The notes beneath the pieces are model-generated. The model had not been told where the DNA came from, did no database searches, and worked only from the letters and a program-made list of their open reading frames with translations. A DNA stretch of 64,000 nucleotides from Lacinutrix neustonica (GTDB lineage Bacteria > Bacteroidota > Bacteroidia > Flavobacteriales > Flavobacteriaceae): contig NZ_CP113088.1 of assembly GCF_026625145.1 (NCBI RefSeq), positions 2,087,501 through 2,151,500 of the forward strand. The letters run 5' to 3'. Position 1 is the stretch's first letter, and the number at the start of each line of letters is the position of its first letter. The position numbers were made by a program, and so were the translations under genes. Shown here in pieces: positions 17,123 to 28,115 of the stretch.

Positions 17123-19553
17123 TTATAAGTTGTATGTAATAGAGACTATTAAATTTCGTCCAGGGCTAGAGATACCAGACGAATAGGTTCTATAGCGTTG
17201 GTCGGTAATATTTTCTATACTAGCCGTTAACGTGGTTGCCTTGTTTATTTGATATTGGCTTCTTATATTAAGAGTGTACCATGAAGGTGAATACGGATTT
17301 CCATTTTGATCTAATGCATACAAATAGTCCTTTTCTTTCTCAGAAGGCGCAAATTGATTAAAATCAAGAGTATTATTGTAATTTAAATACCCATCAACTT
17401 TTAGACATTTATTTTGCCATACCAAATGTGTATTACCAAAATTTGGAGCGACGTGCCTAACAGGCACTTCAATACCATCGGTCTCTTCTGTTCCCCCAGT
17501 AATGTTATACTGCGACGTTAATTTAAAGCTGTTGTTAAAATGTACTTGAGCTCCAATCTCGAAACCATAAATCCATGATTTTGAAGCATTTTGTATCGAT
17601 TGCACTTCACTAAGGTCTCCATCGTAAACAATTTCCGTTTCACCATTCAAATCCCCATGACGGCGCACTAGAGCATTATTTAAATACGTATAATACGTAG
17701 CTGTATCTAAAATAAGAATGTCATCAAAATTCAATCTCAAACCAAGTTCTCCTCCATAAGCATATTCCGGCATCAAACTTTCATTAGGAACAACTACTGC
17801 GCCAGGTTCTGAGTCAAAAACCTTTCCTATATCGTCTATATTTGGTGCTCTAAAAGCAGAGGAGGCATTCAATCGCCATTGTATGGTATTATTGGGAGAC
17901 CAACTGACACCCGCAGATCCTGTAAGCGCACTTGCTCTATTGGTAGACGCTCTAAATGGTAAGTTTAAAAACACATTGTTTTCAGAAAAATCGGCATGAG
18001 ATACGACATAGTTATAACGCATTCCCGATTGAAACACCACTTGATTATTAGGCTTATACTTTATGTTTCCATATACAGCAGCCGATTGCCAGGTGGAACC
18101 ATTAGGGTATCGTGTTACTATAGCCTGTGTTTCGAAATTCTCTATATTTTCTTGGAACGCTTCGGAATTAACCTTATTGTAGACATATTCAATGCCATAG
18201 AACAGCTTAGTACGTCTACTCAACCCTTTTTCTAAGTCTAAATTAAAAGATAAGGCATTTACATTTTCTGCTCTGTGGTTTCTAATAGAAGATTGAAAAT
18301 CCCGATCGGTTCTACTTTCTTGAAAATTTTGATAAGCAGCAGTCGCTTGAATTTTATCATATAAATTGGAATGACTACTTAACTTGATTACATTAAAATT
18401 GGTCATGAACCAGGTTTGTGGACCATAATACCATTCGGCAGATCGCAACGTGCCATTACGGTAGCGAATAAGTCTATCGTATCTTGGATTATCTGAAGTC
18501 GCTGTATAAAAAACACCTAAGTCAAAGGTTAACTCCTCTTTTGATTCATACCGCACTTTCTGCATGAGATTCATCTGATTATATCCGGAAAATTTTTGAA
18601 CGAGCGGATTGCTATTTCTCACCACAACATCATCTCCATTATTACTCGCAACGAATTCGGGTCGTACATAATCTTTTGGTCCATGACTGCCCATTCTTAA
18701 ATCATCAAAAGACGTATACGTCGCATTGGATATAAACGCCCATTTTTTTAAACCATAATTTAATCCAAGATGCCCAGTTTTCTCATTGCTTGCTGTAGCA
18801 TGGCGTAATACCGCTTCAGTTTTAACAAAGCTCTCCTTTGAATAGGACACCTGTGGTTTATGAGTATAAAAGCTCATCACACCGCCTATAGCGTCACTAC
18901 CATATATCACGTTTCCAGCCCCTAGAGATACTTCCGTGGTTTGAATAGAGAAGGGATCGATAGAAATGACGTTTTGAATATTTCCCCCTCTAAAAATGGC
19001 GTTATTCATACGCACACCATCGACTGTAATTAATAATCTATTGGTTGAAAAACCCCTTATCATTGGACTTCCGCCACCCAGTTGGCTTTTTTGAATATAG
19101 ACCTGCCCCGATGCTTCTAATAAATCTGCACTGGTTTGTGGATTGTTAAATTGAATTGCCTGAGCATTAATGCTCACTATTTTTTTTGGAATATCTCTTT
19201 TACTTTCTTCAAACTTCGAAGCAGAAATAACAATTTCATCTAAACCTTCTGCCTTGGTTTCTAAGAAAACTTGTCCTTTTTTGATATCCTTTTTTTTTAT
19301 AGCAAACAAATTATATCCTATATGTTTGAAATAAATGATTTCAGTGTCATTAAAAATGTCTAAATTAATTTTTCCATAGAAATCGCTAATAACACTTTTA
19401 TTCTCGGACTTTATTAAATACTGCTACTTCTACTATTGGCTCTTTCGTTTCTTTATTATACACTGTAATTTCCTGTGCTTCCATATAAGAGCTAAAGCAA
19501 ACAACCATAAATAAAAAGAAAAAAACAGGGGTATTTTTAGTTAAAAACGTCAT
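17123..19553 (-). CDS. TonB-dependent outer-membrane receptor (frame break)
   Basis: Reconstructed length 809 residues. Start at 19553 (MTFLTKNTPVFF) gives a signal peptide. Order: carboxypeptidase-D-like N-terminal domain, plug (IVSINAQAIQFNNPQTSADLL, then GGSPMIRGFSTNRLLITVDG and GSDAIGGVMSFY), then a 22-strand barrel ending in ISITYNL-type aromatic terminus. The plug resembles haem/cobalamin-type receptors, but the ligand is unknown. One extra base at CTCGG 19403-19407; CCAGA gives FNKVQNKSVISDFYG. It overlaps the recO 3' end by 17 nt. Confidence 0.88.
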
Positions 19554-20253
19554 TAAATATTTGTAGTGATTTTGGTTTTTTAAAACTTCCCAAATGTAAT
19601 TCAAAATACAAAAGAATAAAGCTTAAAAAAGCATGTCTTTGTTTCGCGTTAATTTTTACTGATTCTAACGCATCAAAATTTGTGCCTAACAACTGTTTTA
19701 ACAAAGATAAGTTTTCTTCCGACACATGATACCTGCTTGAATTCCTAAAGACAAATGCGCCATCTTCTAAATTAAAATAAGGTGAATCAATTTGGGAGGT
19801 ATCAGGATAAAAGCCTAAGTGTTTTGATAAATTTAATAGAAATAATAAATGGAAATTAGCATACTGGTCATGCGTATCTAACCACTGTAAGGTCGCTTCT
19901 ATATAATTAAATAACGTATCATTTTGTTCCTCTTCCTGAAGTGACATCGAGAGTACCTCTGCTAAAAACATAACGATAGCACTTTTTAAAACATTAGTAT
20001 GTAAACTGGAATAGAGGTAATTGATTTTGACTTCCTTTATGTATTGTAACCCTCGAGAAGATTTATGATCGGTAATCAACTGCACTTGTGACAACAATTG
20101 ATAATACGCTGTTTTAGAACCCTTAGCACCTTTTAGAACGCCTCTTAACAAGTAACTAACAATGCCTTCCTTTTGTGTGTAACATTTAACTATTAAATCG
20201 TGATCTCTATATTTAATTTTAGAAAGTACAATAGCATTTGTAGTAACAAGCAT
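19537..20253 (-). CDS. recO: DNA repair protein RecO
   Basis: Recombination mediator of the RecFOR pathway, 238 residues. N-terminal OB-fold (TNAIVLSKIKYRDHDLIVKCYT) followed by the helical C-terminal domain. The ATG overlaps the porZ stop as TAATG (20255-20251), so it is translationally coupled to porZ, an arrangement known from Bacteroidota. Intact frame. Confidence 0.93.
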   Translation of the reverse strand: MLVTTNAIVLSKIKYRDHDLIVKCYTQKEGIVSYLLRGVLKGAKGSKTAYYQLLSQVQLITDHKSSRGLQYIKEVKINYLYSSLHTNVLKSAIVMFLAEVLSMSLQEEEQNDTLFNYIEATLQWLDTHDQYANFHLLFLLNLSKHLGFYPDTSQIDSPYFNLEDGAFVFRNSSRYHVSEENLSLLKQLLGTNFDALESVKINAKQRHAFLSFILLYFELHLGSFKKPKSLQIFNDVFN

Positions 20254-22599
20254 TATCTTACTATCATTAGTTTAAGTGTTTTAGTCTCGAAAGACTCCAA
20301 ATCTGAGATTAAGATCAAATAGACTCCGAAGCCACTGTTCTACCGGACATATTTTTCCCATTCCAAAGGGCTGTTCCTCCAACAACTTCTAAGTTGTACC
20401 CTTTAAATCTCGCGTTTGTTCTTGACTCTCCTTCAGTCACTAAGTTACCTTCTATATCTGTTATTTTTATATTAACATTGCCTGTTATGCCTTTAATTTT
20501 CACCTTTTTTTCATTAATGTTAAAACTAGGCCTAACAGGATTTGGGTAAACATAGGTCGCTTCCAAACCATCTACTGGAGCAGAGGTTTCAGAATTAAAG
20601 GCAACCATCCCTTTCTCAGTAGCAAAATAAACTTGACCGCTGGTAGCATCTATAGCAACATCTAAAACATCATTTGAAGGGAGTGGTGAATTGTCTTTTG
20701 TAAAATGATAAATGGTTTCCTGTCCATCTGAAGAAAAATAATAAACTCCGGTATCCAATGTTGCAATCCATTTATTATTGGATCCATCAACTTCTATATC
20801 GGTTACAAATTGTCGAAACAATAATTCTCTAGGAACCCCATCGTCTAAAATAACAATATTAGAAACTTCGGCACACCCTCCATAAATTCTAATGTGTTGG
20901 TTACTATTCTTAGCCCTTTGTCTGTACCTAACCATAACTGATTTTGTTTATCTATAGCCATTGTTTTTACAGATGGTGAAGGCATGTTTTGTCCTATTTG
21001 ACTTATGTTTTTAATAGCTCCTGTCGTGACGTTAAATCCTATGAGTCCAAAACCATGTGATCCCATAAAAACAGTCTCGTTGTTATCGAAAACGATGGAA
21101 GAGAAGCCCGCATTTTCTGTAGCGGGGCTAATAAGTGGTTCTAAGCTAAAGCTTTCCCATTGGCCTTCTTTAAATCGATTAAGGGGCCTTTCATTTCTAG
21201 CATTTAATACCCGGAGCGCTCCATCTTTGTCAAAGTTACTAGCGAAAACAAACGTGTTTTCAGGAATAAAAGGAGTTAATGTACTATTGCCTTCATTATA
21301 AAAGGTAATTGGCTCGCTATCTTTGATATAAACTAGCCCTTTAATAGAAGAACTAACATAGACCTCTCCAGTATTAAAAGGATTTATAGAAAGATATGTT
21401 AGTGCCCAAGGATTTGGAGTAATTGTCGTTAAAGAATTGTAAGAAATATTATTCCATTGCTCGTTGATATAATGACTTAGACCAGATTCTCTAATACCTG
21501 CATATGGATTATAATTTGCATCGTGACTTCCATGAGTAACCCAAACTTCACTCGATTGCGTTCTTACTTGAAAAAAATAATTTCGTAGCGGACTTTGCGG
21601 ATGAATTTCTTGAAATACAGAGGGCGCATTGATGTCTATTTCAATAATTCCTAAACCCGATAGCCCAATCGTGTCAACACGGCTAGAACCAATATAAATT
21701 TTGTTCTTAGAGAGATCTGTGAATGCAGATGTAAAGGTAACATTATTATAATCTACTGCAGAAACCGTACGTACTTCCTCGAAATTTTCGGTGTAAATGT
21801 AAATGTTATTTGTAATGGTCACCACGAGGTTTTCATTTGAGTAGCGCATATCTAATGGAGGTGTGGCATACAAAATTAATGAAACAGCAGACCCATTCGT
21901 TAGATCATAAAGTCTACCATTTGCACTAGTCCCGTACAGCTTTAACCCTGTCGATACGATACCATTAAACGGGATTGCTGTTACCCATTCCCATTGTTGA
22001 TAATCTATAAGATTAGGATTATCTAATGCCGCTTTTCTTAAGCCATTTTCTGTCGCTGCATAGATAAAACCATTGAATACTGCCGTTTCATTAATTTTAA
22101 TTTGAGCACCGTTGTCTCCTATAAAATAGGTGTCACCAAATTCTAAAGCGCTACTATCATAAACAGAAATACCATAATTTGTTGAGATATAAACCTCATT
22201 CCCAGTCAAATAAAAATCATTAATTATTTTATCGTTTGGAGGAATAGAGGGCTTCTCTAAAATATCGACTATCGTTTTAACATCTCTACTCGATTCAATA
22301 TAAATCTGAATCAATCCATTTTCAAACCCAATAAAGAGCAACCCTTTATTTTCTATATATTCAATACTTGAAATGGTTTCTCCCGACAACCCTTCGATGG
22401 TTGATATTTTATCAATTTCATTAGTAGTTACATCATAAACAAAAATAGCATTTTCTGCTGCTCCAAAAATTTTGGTTTCTCCATATGAAATACTAGAGAC
22501 GTCTAGATATGAAAAACAACCCGTCCACCCTGGAAAAAGGTCTTGACTAAAGATTAGAGACGGAAATATAAATAATATAAATAAAAACCTAACTTTCAT
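20253..22599 (-). CDS. porZ: Type IX secretion system protein PorZ (two frame breaks)
   Basis: Cell-surface T9SS component that delivers anionic LPS to the attachment complex. Reconstructed length 782 residues: signal peptide, two beta-propellers (NAIFVYDVTTNEIDKIS; repeats such as NQLWLGTDKGLRIVT), and a C-terminal Ig-like domain (TYVYPNPVRPSFN). Frames break at TCGG 20868-20871 (restores EGVPEVSNIVILDDG) and CCGA 20326-20329 (restores TVASGVYLILIS). At 21211-21213 a propeller blade reads DGALRVLN with CGG inside TCCGG; the blade pattern predicts Trp (TGG in TCTGG). Confidence 0.9.
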
Positions 22600-22654
22600 A
22601 ATTTGTAATTACGAACATATAACGTAGAAACAGAAGAAATTATATAAAAAAATA

Positions 22655-22682
22655 AAAAAAGCTCCTGATTTTAGGAGCTTTT
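22655..22682 (-). terminator. gdhA terminator
   Basis: AAGCTCCT / AGGAGCTT (22659-22666, 22673-22680) followed, in the minus direction, by a T-run (A-run on the + strand). It lies downstream of gdhA and just upstream of porZ. Confidence 0.8.
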
Positions 22683-22702
22683 AATAGTCTTATCAAAACG
22701 TT

Positions 22703-24046
22703 TTATACTACACCTTGTGCTAACATAGCATCTGCTATTTTAACAAATCCGGCGATATTTGCTCCTTTTACGTAATCTATGCTTCCATCTTTTTGTCGTC
22801 CATATGTTACACAAGACTCATGAATGTCGTTCATAATTTGGTTTAACTTAGCGTCAACCTCTTCTCTTGTCCAATTGTAACGCAATGAATTCACGCTCAT
22901 TTCTAAACCTGAAGTTGCTACACCACCAGCATTCGATGCTTTTCCTGGGGAGAATAACACTTTCGCTTTTTGTAAAACTTCAATCGCCTCCGGAGTAGTA
23001 GGCATATTCGCGCCTTCTGCTACTGCTATAACCTTATTTTTAACTAGAGTTTCAGCCTCTTCTTTATCTAATTCGTTTTGAGTAGCACACGGCATCGCGA
23101 CATCACAGTTAACACCCCAAGGTCTTTCTCCTTCGTGATAAGTAGCGTTAGGATAAGCTTCTATATAGTCACTAATTCTTCCACGTTTCACGTTTTTAAT
23201 GTCCATGATGTGTGCTAATTTCTCTTCATCTATACCCGCCTCATCGTAAATATAACCTCCTGAGTCTGACATAGTTAATACTATAGCACCCAGTTGTGTT
23301 GCTTTCTCACAAGCATATTGCGCGACATTTCCGTAACCGGAGATAACCACGGTTTTTCCTTTAAAAGAATCTCCTTTTGTTGCCAACATGTTTTTTGCAA
23401 AATAAACGCAACCATAACCTGTCGCTTCCGGTCTAATTAATGAACCACCATAAGAAATACCTTTTCCAGTTAACACGCCCGTAAATTCATTACGTAACCT
23501 TTTATATTGTCCGAACATATAACCTATTTCACGTCCTCCAACACCTATATCACCCGCAGGAACATCTGTATTTGGGCCTATATGACGGAATAATTCACTC
23601 ATAAATGATTGACAAAAACGCATCACTTCGTTGTCACTTTTTCCTTTTGGGTTAAAGTCACTCCCTCCTTTTCCACCACCCATTGGTAGTGTTGTTAAAG
23701 AATTTTTAAACACTTGTTCAAAACCTAAAAATTTAAGAATACTTAGGTTTACCGAAGGATGAAAACGTAAACCGCCCTTATACGGTCCGATAGCAGAATT
23801 AAACTCAACTCTAAAAGCTCTGTTTACCTGAGTTTCGCCTTTGTCATCAATCCAAGGCACTCTGAATATAATCGTGCGTTCTGGTTCTACCATGCGCTCC
23901 AACAACATTTTATTTTGGTATTGTGGATTGTCTTCTATAAAAGGAATGACTGTTTCAGCTACTTCATGTACGGCCTGTAAAAATTCAGGTTCATGACTAT
24001 TTTTCTCCTTAACTAAGTCTAAAAATGCTTGTATTTTATTTTTCAT
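22703..24046 (-). CDS. gdhA: NADP-type glutamate dehydrogenase
   Basis: Hexameric GDH (ammonium assimilation), 447 residues, the usual length for the NADP class. Motifs: GPYKGGLRFHPSVN, PMGGGKGGSDFNPKGKSD (catalytic Lys) and GNVAQYACEKATQLGA (dinucleotide fold). Intact frame, single gene with its own promoter and terminator. Confidence 0.95.
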   Translation of the reverse strand: MKNKIQAFLDLVKEKNSHEPEFLQAVHEVAETVIPFIEDNPQYQNKMLLERMVEPERTIIFRVPWIDDKGETQVNRAFRVEFNSAIGPYKGGLRFHPSVNLSILKFLGFEQVFKNSLTTLPMGGGKGGSDFNPKGKSDNEVMRFCQSFMSELFRHIGPNTDVPAGDIGVGGREIGYMFGQYKRLRNEFTGVLTGKGISYGGSLIRPEATGYGCVYFAKNMLATKGDSFKGKTVVISGYGNVAQYACEKATQLGAIVLTMSDSGGYIYDEAGIDEEKLAHIMDIKNVKRGRISDYIEAYPNATYHEGERPWGVNCDVAMPCATQNELDKEEAETLVKNKVIAVAEGANMPTTPEAIEVLQKAKVLFSPGKASNAGGVATSGLEMSVNSLRYNWTREEVDAKLNQIMNDIHESCVTYGRQKDGSIDYVKGANIAGFVKIADAMLAQGVV

Positions 24047-24093
24047 TAAAAGTAAAATTATGATACTATTATATATATAGTTAATTGTTCTTG

Positions 24094-24101
24094 CAAATAT
24101 A
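24094..24101 (-). promoter_or_regulatory. Possible -7 element of gdhA
   Basis: TATATTTG on the minus strand, about 48 nt before the gdhA ATG; no clear -33 element. Confidence 0.4.
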
Positions 24102-24194
24102 CATTATCTTTAAAAATGACATTGTTTTTTTTTAAAATTCACAAAAGAAAAATTAATAGAAAGAAAATTAATTCGCTGCATTTAATCTATATTA

Positions 24195-24225
24195 TTTGTT
24201 GGTTAATCGGATTTTTCTATATTTG
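24195..24225 (+). promoter_or_regulatory. Consensus Bacteroidota promoter
   Basis: TTTG (24195-24198), 19-nt spacer, TATATTTG (24218-24225): a full match to the Bacteroidota sigma-ABfr consensus. The next ATGs are at 24231 and 24258; with a start site about 7 nt after the -7 box, translation more likely begins at 24258. Confidence 0.7.
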
Positions 24226-24257
24226 CTTACATGTTGCCTCTAAACCAGAACAATACA

Positions 24258-25085
24258 ATGTTTAAAACGAAACAAATAGTTGTGCTATTCTTTATTTGCT
24301 TTGCTATGCAAACAGCAAAAGCACAATTAGGATTCTCTCACGAGTTGGGCATTATAGCTGGCCCTGTGGCCATGAAATCGGATTTTGGTGTGCGTTCTGA
24401 TTTTGAAACCAATACAGAAAATACAGGGTTTGGTATTGGCCTAGTCCATTATATCAATTTTGCATATCGCGCCGATTGTAATTGTTATACTACAGATAAT
24501 TATTTTAACGATCATTTTAAGTTACGCACCGAACTATCATGGAATAAAACAAAACTAGAACACGTTGGCGAGTTTGTTGCACCTAATAAAACGAGTGAGG
24601 AATCTAACCGTTTAAGAGCACATACTGGCGAGGCCAATAATTTTGATATTGGTATGCAACTTGAGTTTTTTCCATTAAGTATTCGTTCATTTCAAGCTTT
24701 TGGTTATAAATTTGCTCCTTTTGTAAGTCTAGGTGCGCACTATGTGGCCTATAACCCAAAGGTTAATACTGATTATGGTAATGGTAACGCCCAAGATTTT
24801 TCTAATTTCTATAGTCCGTGGTATGCAGATAATCCTTACAACGCAGATACGAATCCTAATGGGTTACAAATACCTGTAGATCCAAGCTCAGGAAGCACCT
24901 GGTCTATTGTATCAAGTGTTGGTGTACGTTATAAAATATCCCCTTTGGCAGATATTATGCTAGATCTTAGAGGTCAATACTACTTTAGTGATTGGGTCGA
25001 TGGATTAAATCATGAATTAGAATATAACAAAAATAACGATTGGTTGGTTTGGTTAAACTTTGGTTATATCTATTATTTAAATTAA
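24258..25085 (+). CDS. Outer-membrane beta-barrel protein (THC0290_0291-like)
   Basis: 275 residues from ATG 24258 (MFKTKQIVVLFFICFAMQTAKAQ, a clear signal peptide). Barrel-like alternation with SHELGIIAGPVAMKSDFG at the start and WLVWLNFGYIYYLN at the C-terminus. The CNC segment and NNDWLVWLNFGY pattern match a family often named THC0290_0291 in flavobacteria. Function unknown. Confidence 0.7.
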   Translation: MFKTKQIVVLFFICFAMQTAKAQLGFSHELGIIAGPVAMKSDFGVRSDFETNTENTGFGIGLVHYINFAYRADCNCYTTDNYFNDHFKLRTELSWNKTKLEHVGEFVAPNKTSEESNRLRAHTGEANNFDIGMQLEFFPLSIRSFQAFGYKFAPFVSLGAHYVAYNPKVNTDYGNGNAQDFSNFYSPWYADNPYNADTNPNGLQIPVDPSSGSTWSIVSSVGVRYKISPLADIMLDLRGQYYFSDWVDGLNHELEYNKNNDWLVWLNFGYIYYLN

Positions 25086-25101
25086 TCTAAAAAAAGCAAA
25101 C

Positions 25102-25138
25102 AAAAAAGCTCAAGTGTTTATTGCACTTGAGCTTTTTT
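25102..25138. terminator. Bidirectional intrinsic terminator
   Basis: Arms AAAAAAGCTCAAGTG / CACTTGAGCTTTTTT (25102-25116, 25124-25138) between convergent genes. Confidence 0.88.
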
Positions 25139-25159
25139 GTTTATGCATAAAACGAGATG

Positions 25160-26300
25160 CTATTCTAAGGCCTGTTTTAAATCGTTTATTAAATCTTCTT
25201 CATCCTCAATGCCCACGCTTAACCTAATTAGGGCATCTACTACACCCCATTTCTCACGTGCTTCTTTTGGAATACTGGCATGCGTCATACTTACTGGGTG
25301 CCCCGCTAAAGATTCTACACCACCTAAAGATTCTGCTAGGGTGAAAATCTTGAGTTTTTCAACAACTCTAATCGCCTCATCATAACTGTTTCCTTTGGTA
25401 GTGAAAGACAGCATGCCTCCAAAATCTTTCATTTGAGATTTTGCGATGTCATGATTTGGATGGGCTTCAAAACCTGGCCAATACACTTTTTCTACTTCAG
25501 GATGAGAAGCCAAGTAATGAGCAACAGCCTTGCCGTTTTCACAGTGTCGTTGCATTCTTACGTGAAGTGTTTTGATTCCCCTCAGTGCTAAAAACGCATC
25601 CTGTGGTCCACAAATAGCACCACTGGCATTCTGTATAAAATATAACTTATCTGCCAACTGTTTGTCTTTTACAACCAATGCTCCCAAAACTAAATCACTA
25701 TGTCCTCCAATATATTTTGTTGCCGAATGCATGACGATGTCTGCCCCTAACTCCGAGAGGTTGTTGTAAATAAGGCGTTGCAAAGGTGTTATCAACTGCC
25801 AATAAGACTTTGTGCTTTTTCGCAATAGCAGCACAGGCCTGAATATCGATAATATTGAGCATTGGGTTTGTTGGTGTTTCTATCCAAATTAATTTTGTTT
25901 TATCGGTTAAATACTCTTCCATACTAAACGCCTTTTGTAGGTCTACAAAATGAAATTTAATCCCATAGCCCTCAAAAATTGAAGTAAATAGGCGATAGCT
26001 CCCACCGTATAAATCGTTATTCGAAATCACTTCATCTCCTGGTCGTAAAAGCTTCATTACGGCATCTATTGCCGCCATACCGGAACCAAAGACCAAGCCA
26101 TAGCCCCCGTTTTCAATGCTCGCCAACGCGTTTTCCAAAGCCTGACGTGTGGGGTTATGCGTTCTTGAATAGGCAAATCCTTTATGTTCACCAGGAGTAG
26201 ATTGTGCATAAGTGGATGTTTGATATATGGGAGGTATTACCGCTCCATAAGCCGGATCCAGTTTTTGCTTGCCGTGAATTGTTTTTGTGTTAAATTTCAT
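25160..26300 (-). CDS. Cystathionine gamma-synthase/lyase family PLP enzyme (frame break)
   Basis: Trans-sulfuration enzyme, 379 residues when joined. Motifs: PIYQTSTYAQSTPGEHKGFAY, GSGMAAIDAVMKLL, IWIETPTNPMLNIID and the PLP lysine in MHSATKYIGGHSDL. The extra base at CCGAG 25753-25757 splits it; CCAGA (gene strand TCTGG) gives YLQQPLELGADIVMHS, whereas CCGGA would give Pro where the family has Leu, so it supports A in the motif. Synthase versus lyase cannot be decided from motifs alone. Confidence 0.92.
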
Positions 26301-26452
26301 CTTTCAATATTATTATGTTTTAGAATTTGAATCGATCAACCAAAAAATTAATTACTCGCATGAATAAAACGCGCGCCATCCCTATTTTAGTAGGTAACAA
26401 CAAAAATAGCCGTTCATGCTTTGTATTCAAATTCTATTAATACCTTTAGCCT

Positions 26453-27196
26453 ATGTTTAACACAGCGCCTTTCAGATTTCTAAAAATATTCGGTTTTATA
26501 CTTTTTGTTACCGTTTTGTATTCTTGTGACAAAGAGGTTCCCTTAAAATTTACAGAAACCCAAATTATTGACCGAGACGAAACAACTATTGAAATCAACA
26601 TCCCAAAGGCAGAAGGCCATTCGGAAGCTGCAAAACAAATCAATAGCGCTTTGAGTCAGTTTGTTAATAGCGTATTAAATATAGAAAATTCTTATCCTAT
26701 AAACGTAGATACTAAAAAAAGTATTGCTGGTTTTAAAAAATCGTATGCTAATTTCAAAACCCAAATGGGAAACAAATTGTATACAAATCTACCCGTTTGG
26801 GAGGTTATTATTGATGGCGAAATCCTCTATACAAATAAAACGCTCATTTCTATGGCAATGACCTCTGGTGTTAATACGGGTGCCGCTCATGGCAACCTCG
26901 TTTTTGAGTTTTATAATTTTGATATTAAAACCGGAAAACAACTCACTACCAAAAATTTAATTAATGATGTTCAAGCCTTTACCATTCTAGCTAAAAAGTA
27001 CTACGACAAAGAATTATTGTCTGCAAATGAAAGTCGCATTTCTGCCTTTGAAGCTAAAGCGTTTGAAATCCCGTAAAATATAGGCTTTAGCGAAGATGGT
27101 GTTATTGTTTTTTATGACACCTTCAATTCTATTAGTAATCATATCATTGAATTTACCATTCCTTATATTGAGGCCAATCCCTATTTAAACTTTTAA
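26453..27196 (+). CDS. DUF3298/DUF4163 lipoprotein (in-frame stop at a CCNGA site)
   Basis: 247 residues across an in-frame TAA at 27074-27076. Lipobox VLYSC near residue 23. N-terminal DUF4163 region (ETTIEINIPKAEGHSEAA) and C-terminal DUF3298 (YDKELLSANESRIS, then SEDGVIVFYDTFNS), a PdaC/RsiV-like fold. After the TAA the same frame continues with the conserved ENIGFSEDGVIVFY, so CCGTAA most likely stands for CCNGAA (Pro-Glu). Convergent with DinB gene, overlapping by 12 nt. Confidence 0.82.
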
Positions 27197-27650
27197 AACA
27201 CGCAATAACGCTAAAATATAACCCGCGTGCATCCCTTCGTGAACCAATGCAAACTGAATGGCTTGGCTAACATTCGTTAGCGTGTTTCCTGTTGTGGATA
27301 AGGTATACTCGTGAAATGTACTAAAGGTTTTAGAGCCAAAATCGGCTTTTGTATGTTCTATTGTAGAGAAAGCTAATTCATTTAATTCATCAACATCGGC
27401 TTGGGTTGCCTTTCCATCAGGCTTCGTTCCCTTTTTGTATTTTTTCAATAAGCGCTTCGCTTACATGAGGCTTCAAACCGGACAATTTGTAAACTAAAAT
27501 CTGCTCTGTAACAATACAGTGTCCAATATTCCAAATCACATTATTATTAAATCCATTAGGAATGGCGTTAAGTTGCGCAAGTGACAATTCTTCTAAGTAG
27601 GCTTTAAAAAAGCCTCCGGTTTTAGCAAAAACATCAAAAGTAAAATCCAT
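27185..27650 (-). CDS. DinB family protein (homopolymer frame break)
   Basis: Four-helix-bundle DinB/DUF664-type protein, about 154 residues. N-terminal part MDFTFDVFAKTGGFFKAYLE with VIWNIGHCIVTEQILVY (first metal His) and C-terminal VHEGMHAGYILALLR (HxxxH pair). The frame breaks near 27440-27446 in a run of six A on the gene strand; five would give LIEKYKKGTKPDG. This is one of only two breaks not at a CCNGA site. Possible thiol-dependent metalloenzyme. Confidence 0.82.
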
Positions 27651-27758
27651 AAATCATTTTTTTTATAAATATAATGGAATCTATTACAAATGAATTTACT
27701 TTGTAGAATTAAATATTTTAGAGATTTCTACTTCCGTGGAAATGCAAAAGAATTTTCA

Positions 27759-28115
27759 ATGAACAAAGTATACTATCTTAAATCTTGCAGTACCTGTATT
27801 CGTATTCTAAAAGCACTAGATTTACCTCAAGACACCCGCCTTCAGAATATAAAAACAGACGCCATTACTGAAACACAAATTGATGAAATGAAAGCACTCG
27901 CTGGAAGCTACGAAGCACTTTTCAGCAAAAGAGCCACCCTATATAAGCAGCGTGATTTAAAACATAAAGCGCTTACGGAAACAGATTATAGAACCCTCAT
28001 CCTAGAACACTATACTTTTTTAAGTCGTCCCGTTTTTATTTTAAATGACAAAATCTTTATTGGCAATTCTAAAAACAATATTGAAGCTGTAAATATGGCT
28101 TTAAATGAAAACTAG
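27759..28115 (+). CDS. ArsC/Spx-like thioredoxin-fold protein
   Basis: 118 residues from the ATG at 27759 (MNKVYYLKSCSTCIRILKAL). CSTC is the redox motif of the ArsC/YffB family; a downstream SRPVFILNDKIFIGNSK gives the typical Arg-Pro after the cis-Pro loop. An upstream in-frame start at 27690 is less likely. The stop overlaps the next gene's start. Arsenate reduction is not certain; many family members have other roles. Confidence 0.85.
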   Translation: MNKVYYLKSCSTCIRILKALDLPQDTRLQNIKTDAITETQIDEMKALAGSYEALFSKRATLYKQRDLKHKALTETDYRTLILEHYTFLSRPVFILNDKIFIGNSKNNIEAVNMALNEN

